The notes under the pieces were generated by a model, which saw only the letters and a program-made list of their open reading frames with translations, made no database searches and was not told the origin of the DNA. Of a DNA stretch of 64,000 nt, positions 59,045-64,000 are shown piece by piece (positions within the stretch are counted from its first letter, which is position 1; every line of letters starts with the position of its first letter). This stretch comes from Caulobacter sp. 602-2 (GTDB lineage Bacteria; Pseudomonadota; Alphaproteobacteria; Caulobacterales; Caulobacteraceae): assembly GCF_011043625.1 (NCBI RefSeq), contig NZ_JAAKGT010000001.1, forward strand, positions 434,001-498,000. The letters are read 5' to 3'. Position numbers and translations under genes: made by a program.

Positions 59045-59560
59045 TCAGCGCAGGCTGAGTTCGGGCAGGGCTCGTCGCGTGTAGATCGCCAGCGTCGCCG
59101 CCGACAGCGCCGCGCTGGCCGCCAACGCCCACAGCCCCGCCGCCTGCATCCCGATCGGCGCCAGCAGCAGCCCGACGCCCAGGAAGTTCAGCGCGATCTT
59201 CGGGTGCTCGATAAGGGGAAGGTCGAAATCTCTCCCCGGCAGGACCTGCTGTAGTCCGGCGACGACGAAGTTGCGGCCGATGAGGATCAGCGGAACGGCG
59301 ATCCAGCCGCCCGCGAAGGCTCCGGCCGCCATCAGCGCGCCAAGGCTGGCCAGGGTCAGCAGCCGATCGGCCAGCAGGTCGAACATGGCGCCGAACTTCG
59401 AGGTCAGGCCAAAGCGCCGAGCGATCCGGCCGTCGAGGATATCGGTCAGGCCGGCGCCCAGAAACAGCGCCAGGGCCGCCCAGCCGGCTCCCGCCACGAC
59501 CGCCCAGACGAGGAACGGCAGGATCAGCAGGCGCAGGCCGGTCAGCAGGTTGGGCAGCAT
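59045..59560 (-). CDS. CDP-alcohol phosphatidyltransferase
   Basis: A 171-aa membrane enzyme with several helices. The family signature is visible as DILDGRIARRFGLTSKFG then AMFDLLADR, the D-x2-D-G-x2-A-R...G-x3-D-x3-D motif that binds CDP-alcohol and metal. It resembles PgsA/cardiolipin-synthase-like proteins; which head group it adds is not determined. It is 23 bp downstream of the acyltransferase gene on the same strand, consistent with phospholipid synthesis. Confidence 0.85.
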   Translation of the reverse strand: MLPNLLTGLRLLILPFLVWAVVAGAGWAALALFLGAGLTDILDGRIARRFGLTSKFGAMFDLLADRLLTLASLGALMAAGAFAGGWIAVPLILIGRNFVVAGLQQVLPGRDFDLPLIEHPKIALNFLGVGLLLAPIGMQAAGLWALAASAALSAATLAIYTRRALPELSLR

Positions 59561-59583
59561 GTCCGCGCCTCCTGGCCCGTTCG

Positions 59584-60366
59584 TCAGGCCGCTGTTTCCG
59601 CCGCCTCGGCCGGCCTCTTCTTCGGCGGATCGACGAGAACCGAGGGCTTCACCGGCTGGCCGGTGGCCTGGGCGATCAGTTCGTTGGTGCGGTTCTCGAC
59701 CGTCGCCTCCAGCAGCTTCATGAACTCCACCTTCTGCAGGCCCTGGGGCAGGGGCGGCAGGAACTCGACGGTGGCGCGGCCGGGGGTCTTCCTGGCTTCC
59801 TGTTGCTTCCAGAAACAGCCCAGGTTGGTGGCGACGGGCACCACCGGCAGGCCGAAGTCCTGGCTCATGTGATAGACGCCGGTGCGATAGCGGAAACGCT
59901 CGCCCGGGGCGGCCAGATGGCCTTCCGGATAGATCAGGATGCGACGTCCTTCGGCGGCGACCTGGGCGGCGCTCTTGGACAGGGCCGCGCGAGCCTCAGG
60001 GCCGCCGCAGCTGTCGACGACGATGGCGCCGAACTTCTTGAGGATGCCGCCCAGCAGCGGGAACTTCTCCAGATGGTCGCCGGTGACGAAGGACAGATTG
60101 TCGACATTGGCGAACATCACGAAGCCGTCGCCCCAGCTGTGGTGCTTGGCGGCGATGATGAAGGCGCCCTGGGGCAGGTTTTCCTGGCCCTTCAGGTCGA
60201 CCTGCACGCCGGCGAACGTGCGCAGGGCCCACAGCATCCGCTTGGAATAGAGCCGCAGGGCGAAGGTCACGGGGCGGCGGCCGGGCAGCAGGGCCGAGAG
60301 AGCCGCCGACAGGCCGTAGAAGATCGACAGAACCCAGTAGTAGGCGTTGAACAGCGCGCTGCGCAT
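59584..60366 (-). CDS. PlsC-like 1-acylglycerol-3-phosphate acyltransferase
   Basis: A 260-aa protein with one N-terminal hydrophobic helix (about residues 8-28). The acyltransferase motifs are HHSWGD (H-x4-D) and YPEGHLAAPGE (a variant of the usual F-P-E-G-T-R), so catalysis is expected. The C-terminus is basic and Ala/Pro-rich. It likely makes phosphatidic acid, followed by the CDP-alcohol enzyme next to it. It lies 31 bp downstream of the TetR gene. Confidence 0.85.
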   Translation of the reverse strand: MRSALFNAYYWVLSIFYGLSAALSALLPGRRPVTFALRLYSKRMLWALRTFAGVQVDLKGQENLPQGAFIIAAKHHSWGDGFVMFANVDNLSFVTGDHLEKFPLLGGILKKFGAIVVDSCGGPEARAALSKSAAQVAAEGRRILIYPEGHLAAPGERFRYRTGVYHMSQDFGLPVVPVATNLGCFWKQQEARKTPGRATVEFLPPLPQGLQKVEFMKLLEATVENRTNELIAQATGQPVKPSVLVDPPKKRPAEAAETAA

Positions 60367-60397
60367 CGTTCGGTCCTTCGTGTGACGAGGTCTTGGA

Positions 60398-60958
60398 TCA
60401 GCGGGCCTTGAGCACGGCCAGGATGGCCGCGGTCATCAGCGGAGCATGGGCCGAAAGCGCGTCGTCGCCCAGCCGGCCATAGGCCTTGTTCTGGGCGGTC
60501 TGGGTGATCACGCCGATGGCCATGGCGGCCACGACGCGCGGGTCGCCCGGCGGCAGCTCCATCTTCAGCATCGCGTACTTGATGATGGTCTCGACCAGGG
60601 TGACCGGGTCACGGCCGTCGTCCTGATAATAGGGCAGGAAGTGGTGAAGCTGCAGCAGGTGGAACGAGAACAGGGTCCAGTCCTCGTCAGCGGCCGTGCA
60701 GTAGGCCTTGACCAGGGCGGCGGCCTTGGCCGCGACGCCGTGGACGGCGCCAGCCTCGCCCTCGATTAGGTCCGAAAGCCGCTTGTGGGCCGCCATGAAC
60801 AGGCCGATGGCCAGTTCGTCCTTGCTCTTCCAGTGGCGATAGATCGCGCCCTCCGAAACCTCGGCGCGGGCGGCGATCAGCTTGGTCGTGGCGCCGTCGA
60901 CGCCGTGGGCGGCGAAAACCTCGAGGGCGGCGCGTTCGATGCGGGGCTTGGCGCTCAT
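60398..60958 (-). CDS. TetR/AcrR family repressor
   Basis: A 186-aa regulator. The HTH lies at residues about 25-45 (KLIAARAEVSEGAIYRHWKSKDEL), with a helical ligand-binding domain behind it that holds several aromatic and His residues (FHLLQLHHFLPYYQ). ATG 60958 gives a standard length; upstream in-frame residues do not resemble the family. It could control the phospholipid genes downstream or the divergent GT9 gene. No perfect operator palindrome was found in the 97-bp gap. Confidence 0.85.
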   Translation of the reverse strand: MSAKPRIERAALEVFAAHGVDGATTKLIAARAEVSEGAIYRHWKSKDELAIGLFMAAHKRLSDLIEGEAGAVHGVAAKAAALVKAYCTAADEDWTLFSFHLLQLHHFLPYYQDDGRDPVTLVETIIKYAMLKMELPPGDPRVVAAMAIGVITQTAQNKAYGRLGDDALSAHAPLMTAAILAVLKAR

Positions 60959-61055
60959 GCAACCGACGTTACCGGAAATCCTGTCGTTTGCAAGTAAATG
61001 CTCACATACCATTCGCCCGATTGACGGTGACGACGGGCGCAGCCATGCACGGCTC

Positions 61056-62030
61056 ATGGTCCAGACGGTTCTGATCTATTCCATGGGCGAGGTGATCGGC
61101 GACGGCCTGATCAAGCTGCCCTTCATCGCCGGGCTGCGCGCGGCGTTTCCCCAGGCGCGGATCACCTGGTGCGCCGCCAAGGGGACCACCGTCTATGACG
61201 GCCCGCTCAAGCGCGTCGTGGCCGGCTATATCGACGAGATCATCAAGGACGGCGTGACCGGCGCCGGCGCTCTCGACGTGCTGCCCTGGGTCAAGCCGTT
61301 CGGCGGCCGCACCTTCGACCTCGTCATCGACACCCAGGAGAACCTTCGGCGCAGCCTGGTCGCCCGGCGCGCGGCCAACGGGATGTTCGTCTCGGCCGCC
61401 ATGCAGGCCCGTAAGGGAGATTGGCCGCCGGCCGTCGTCGACCGCATGGCCCGCCTGCTGAGTCTGGCCACGAACGGGCAGGGGGGCTTGCGCCCCCTGG
61501 CGCTGACCGAGGCCGAGGCGATCTCGGCGGCCGAGGCGTTGCTGCCGAGCGGCCCGGCCTATGTCGGCCTGGCGCCGGGCGCCGGCGGCCAGGAAAAGCG
61601 CTGGCCCTTGGAGAACTATCTCGAACTCGCTCGCGCGCAGGCCGCCGCCGGGCGCACGCCCGTGTTCTTCTTCGGGCCGGACGAGGCCGCCGACGCGGCG
61701 ATTGCCAGGAGCGAAGTTCCCGGCGCGCTGTTTCCCGAGGCCGACCGCACTGACGGCTATGCAAACGTCAAGGGACCGCTTCTCGCCATCGCCCTGGCGG
61801 GGCGCCTTCGTGCGGCCGTGGCCAACGACGCCGGTCCCGGCCACATGCTGGCGGCCGGCGGCGCGCCTCTGCTTTCCCTTCAACTGAACCGCCGCAAGGC
61901 CGTGAAGTTCAAGCCCGCCGCCCGGCGCCTTGAGATGCTGTGCGCCGAGGACTACGGAGAGGGCATGGCCGCCCTGCCGCCGCAAGCCGTGCAGGACGCG
62001 CTCGACGCCTTGATCGCCGGAGATTCCTGA
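61056..62030 (+). CDS. glycosyltransferase family 9 (heptosyltransferase-like)
   Basis: A 324-aa GT-B enzyme. The N-terminal GDGLIKLPFIAGLRAAFP matches the GT9 start, GAGGQEKRWPLENYLEL the nucleotide-sugar-binding turn, and VANDAGPGHMLAAGG the conserved NDSGPxH-like motif. Family members add heptoses to lipopolysaccharide; the donor here is unknown. Its stop codon shares one base with the start of the DUF6165 gene (TGATG). Confidence 0.82.
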   Translation: MVQTVLIYSMGEVIGDGLIKLPFIAGLRAAFPQARITWCAAKGTTVYDGPLKRVVAGYIDEIIKDGVTGAGALDVLPWVKPFGGRTFDLVIDTQENLRRSLVARRAANGMFVSAAMQARKGDWPPAVVDRMARLLSLATNGQGGLRPLALTEAEAISAAEALLPSGPAYVGLAPGAGGQEKRWPLENYLELARAQAAAGRTPVFFFGPDEAADAAIARSEVPGALFPEADRTDGYANVKGPLLAIALAGRLRAAVANDAGPGHMLAAGGAPLLSLQLNRRKAVKFKPAARRLEMLCAEDYGEGMAALPPQAVQDALDALIAGDS

Positions 62031-62416
62031 TGTCCATCCTCGCTCCCATCTCCGCCGGCGAGCTCGTCGACAAGATCACCATCCTGCGCGTGAAGGCCGA
62101 ACGGATCGGCGACGCGGCCAAGGAGGCCAATGTCCGCAAGGAGCTGGCTCTGCTGGAAGGCATCGCCGCCGGCGCTCTGACGCCCAGCGCCGAGCTGGAC
62201 CGACTGACGGTAGAACTCACGCAGATCAACGCCGCCCTTTGGGACATCGAAGACGGCAAGCGCGCCTGCGAGCGTAACCAGACCTTCGGTCCGGAGTTCG
62301 TCGCCCTGGCGCGCCGCGTCTACATGGACAACGACAAGCGTGCGGCCGTGAAGCGCCAGATCAACGCCCTGACCGGCTCGGACATCGTTGAGGAAAAGAG
62401 TTACAAGCCGTACTGA
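62030..62416 (+). CDS. DUF6165 family protein
   Basis: A 128-aa predicted cytoplasmic protein, mostly helical and charged. It begins SILAPISAGELVDKITILRVKAERI, the conserved start of the DUF6165 family, and ends KSYKPY. The TGATG junction with the GT9 gene implies coupled translation. The function is unknown; proximity to glycosyltransferases suggests a role in surface polysaccharide or protein glycosylation. Confidence 0.78.
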   Translation: MSILAPISAGELVDKITILRVKAERIGDAAKEANVRKELALLEGIAAGALTPSAELDRLTVELTQINAALWDIEDGKRACERNQTFGPEFVALARRVYMDNDKRAAVKRQINALTGSDIVEEKSYKPY

Positions 62417-62500
62417 TTTTTGAGTGAAATCAGATTCTTGTCCGGGGAATATGAGGGGAGACGATCAGGCTGACGTCCCGCCCTTCTGGCTTTCGCCGCC

Positions 62501-62827
62501 TCAGCGCGCCGAAGGCAGGAACGGCGGAACCCGGGCCTGAAGCAGCGCCACCAGCGCTTGGTCCATGTAGTCATACTCGTCGGGGATACCAAGGCATACT
62601 ACCTTGGCGCGAAGGTGCTGGCGATACCTCTTCGACAGCTTGCTGCGGTGCGTTTTCTCCATGACGAAGATCACGTCGGCCCAGGCGACGTTCTCCGGCG
62701 TCACGGGGTTCTCGGCGTCGTTGTTGAGGCCGGCCGAGTCGACCTCGATCCCCGGCCAGCGCGAAAACACCCGCTCGGCGGTCGGGCTGCGAAGCTTGTT
62801 CTGGCTGCAGACGAAGAGCACGTTCAT
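62501..62827 (-). CDS. low-molecular-weight protein tyrosine phosphatase-like
   Basis: A 108-aa protein, shorter than the typical 150. The phosphate loop C-x5-R-S is CSQNKLRS (Cys7, Arg13), preceded by the strand NVLFV. A general-acid candidate lies in IPDEYDYMD, although the usual DP pair is not clear. It may act on phosphotyrosine or on phosphorylated small molecules; no cognate kinase is seen nearby. Confidence 0.78.
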   Translation of the reverse strand: MNVLFVCSQNKLRSPTAERVFSRWPGIEVDSAGLNNDAENPVTPENVAWADVIFVMEKTHRSKLSKRYRQHLRAKVVCLGIPDEYDYMDQALVALLQARVPPFLPSAR

Positions 62828-62847
62828 CGTCGCAGCCTAGCTTGTGC

Positions 62848-63660
62848 TCACCGACCCTTGAAGGCCGCGGGGCGCTTCTGCAGAAAAGCGCTGACGCCCT
62901 CGATGAAGTCCTCGCTCTTGCCGCAGGCGCGCTGGGCGTGACGTTCGGCGTGCAACTGGCCGATCCAGTCTGCGTCGAGGCTGTCCCATACGAGGCGGCG
63001 GATGGCGCCCAGCGAAGCGGGCCCCTCGGCCAGCGTGCGCGCCAGGCCCAGGGCTGTCGGCATCAGGTCGGCGTCGGCCACGCAGCGATTGATCAGGCCC
63101 CAGTCCAGCGCCGTGGCGGCCGGGATCTTGTCGCCCAGCAGCATCATCTCCATGGCTCGCGCCTTGCCCACCAGGCGGGGCAGCAGGTAGGTCGAGCCGC
63201 CGTCGGGCACCAGGCCGATGCGACGGAAGGCCTGCAGGAAATAGGCGCTGTCGGCGGCCACGACGATGTCGCCGATCAATGCGAGGGAGCAGCCGATGCC
63301 GGCGGCTGGGCCGTTGACGGCGGTGACGATCGGCAGCGGAAAATCGCGCAGCAGCGTCATCAGCGGGTTGTAGACGCTCTCCAGCGCCGCGCCGGCGTCC
63401 GGCTTGCCGTCGGGATCCATGGGGCGTCCGGCGGTCGCGCCGGCCGAAAGATTGGCGCCCGAACAGAAGCCGCGTCCTTCGCCGGTGAGGATCACCGCCC
63501 GGGCCTCGACCTGGCCTGCGGCCACGGCGCCGAACGCCTGGGCCAGCTCACGGGCGACCTCAGGGCTGGCGGCGTTGAGGGTGGCGGGATCGGACAGGGT
63601 GATGACGGCCACGCCGTCTTGGGCTTCCAGCCGGATCTTGTCGTAAGTCGCGTTGGCCAT
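62848..63660 (-). CDS. crotonase-family protein, PaaG-like
   Basis: A 270-aa protein of the enoyl-CoA hydratase/isomerase fold. GEGRGFCSGANL and NGPAAGIGCSLAL build the oxyanion hole. The two Glu residues of classical hydratases are not at the expected places, whereas FRRIGLVPDGGSTYLLPRLVG resembles the catalytic Asp region of PaaG isomerase. It is therefore more likely an isomerase than a simple hydratase. ATG 63660 has GGAGG upstream. It stands alone. Confidence 0.82.
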   Translation of the reverse strand: MANATYDKIRLEAQDGVAVITLSDPATLNAASPEVARELAQAFGAVAAGQVEARAVILTGEGRGFCSGANLSAGATAGRPMDPDGKPDAGAALESVYNPLMTLLRDFPLPIVTAVNGPAAGIGCSLALIGDIVVAADSAYFLQAFRRIGLVPDGGSTYLLPRLVGKARAMEMMLLGDKIPAATALDWGLINRCVADADLMPTALGLARTLAEGPASLGAIRRLVWDSLDADWIGQLHAERHAQRACGKSEDFIEGVSAFLQKRPAAFKGR

Positions 63661-63797
63661 GGGGCGTCCTCCGAGCGTCTTCACGCGCCTGGACGCCAGC
63701 TAGGCGCGACTGTCCCTGCGGAACGCAAGAGCCGCCGGCGCCAGAAGCGCCGACGGCTCTCTCAAACCCGGTTCTCTGGAGAAGAACGGGTATCCCT

Positions 63798-64000
63798 TCA
63801 GGCCGCGTTGGCCGATTCACTCTGGGTGTCGGCGGCGGTGACGCGGTTGCGGCCGCTGCGCTTGGAGGCGTAGAGCGCCGCATCGGCGCGCTCCATGACC
63901 GAATGGCCGGTCTCGCCCTTGCGGCGCTCGGCGAAGCCCGACGACAGGGTGATGGCGCCCAGGTCCTCGTTGGTCGAGCGGCGCTTTAGCATGCGCGAGG
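63798..64000 (-). CDS. GGDEF domain protein, C-terminal end (partial)
   Basis: The frame is open to the window edge, so only the last 67 codons are present. ITLSSGFAE followed by MERADAALYASKRSGRNRV is the C-terminal part of a diguanylate cyclase GGDEF domain. The catalytic GG(D/E)EF loop lies outside the window. It would make cyclic di-GMP if intact. Confidence 0.85.
   Translation of the reverse strand, partial: SRMLKRRSTNEDLGAITLSSGFAERRKGETGHSVMERADAALYASKRSGRNRVTAADTQSESANAA

Noticed and set aside
60959..61055. Operator for the TetR regulator in the divergent gap
   Set aside because: Only weak partial symmetry around TTTGCAAGTAAA and CGAC...GTCG was seen; no convincing palindrome.

Overview
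The window is high-GC alphaproteobacterial DNA, most likely from Caulobacter or a close relative in the Caulobacteraceae. The evidence is the gene order (secG-pyrG between tpiA and rpmF; enolase, an FtsB-like gene and a lipoyl-bearing pyruvate dehydrogenase; dusB-ntrB-ntrC-ntrY-ntrX followed by hfq-hflX), frequent GTG/TTG starts, 4-nt ATGA/GTGA overlaps, and a GTTC-N7-GTTC SOS box in front of lexA. No phage, insertion sequence, CRISPR array, rRNA or tRNA was recognised. Most of the window is chromosomal core, with accessory genes between the core blocks.

Bases 1-6711 hold a plus-strand aromatic catabolic operon: a Rieske oxygenase (alpha subunit cut by the window edge, beta subunit, ferredoxin), gentisate 1,2-dioxygenase, fumarylpyruvate hydrolase, an AAHS-type MFS importer, a zeta-GST maleylpyruvate isomerase and an outer-membrane porin. 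Together they suggest salicylate to gentisate to maleylpyruvate to fumarylpyruvate to fumarate plus pyruvate. Citrate synthase follows on the other strand.

Bases 6952-25062 hold gltA, gltX, comEC, lexA, trpC-trpD-trpG, trpE, a PpiD-like chaperone and tpiA. Interrupting genes are a PEP-mutase-family enzyme, a secreted GH43 protein, a TonB-C-like protein, and a small membrane protein with a multicopper oxidase that separates trpE from trpGDC.

Bases 25330-41497 hold an acetyltransferase, secG, pyrG, rpmF, a two-domain retropepsin-like protein, eno, two exported proteins, ftsB, the pyruvate dehydrogenase genes pdhA-pdhB-pdhC and lpdA with a glutathione peroxidase inside the cluster, an OprO/P-like porin and a DoxX protein.

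Bases 41593-58993 hold an Aas-like acyl-ACP synthetase, a lipoprotein with an alpha/beta-hydrolase fold but no nucleophile serine, lipA with a Coq10/RatA-type gene, FUSC, pncC, ispDF, then dusB-ntrBC, ntrYX, a class IV aminotransferase, hfq and hflX. NtrC and NtrX both lack the GAFTGA loop. A perfect 11-bp inverted repeat lies immediately before ntrY.

Bases 59045-64000 hold envelope genes (CDP-alcohol phosphatidyltransferase, PlsC-like acyltransferase, TetR regulator, GT9 glycosyltransferase coupled to a DUF6165 gene), a low-molecular-weight phosphatase, a PaaG-like crotonase and the end of a GGDEF protein. Long imperfect inverted repeats lie at four convergent gene junctions.

I did not find a clearly new multi-gene system. 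The best leads are the NtrC/NtrX loop loss with the ntrY hairpin, the nucleophile-less lipoprotein, the GT9-DUF6165 pair, and the tightly coupled salicylate/gentisate operon.
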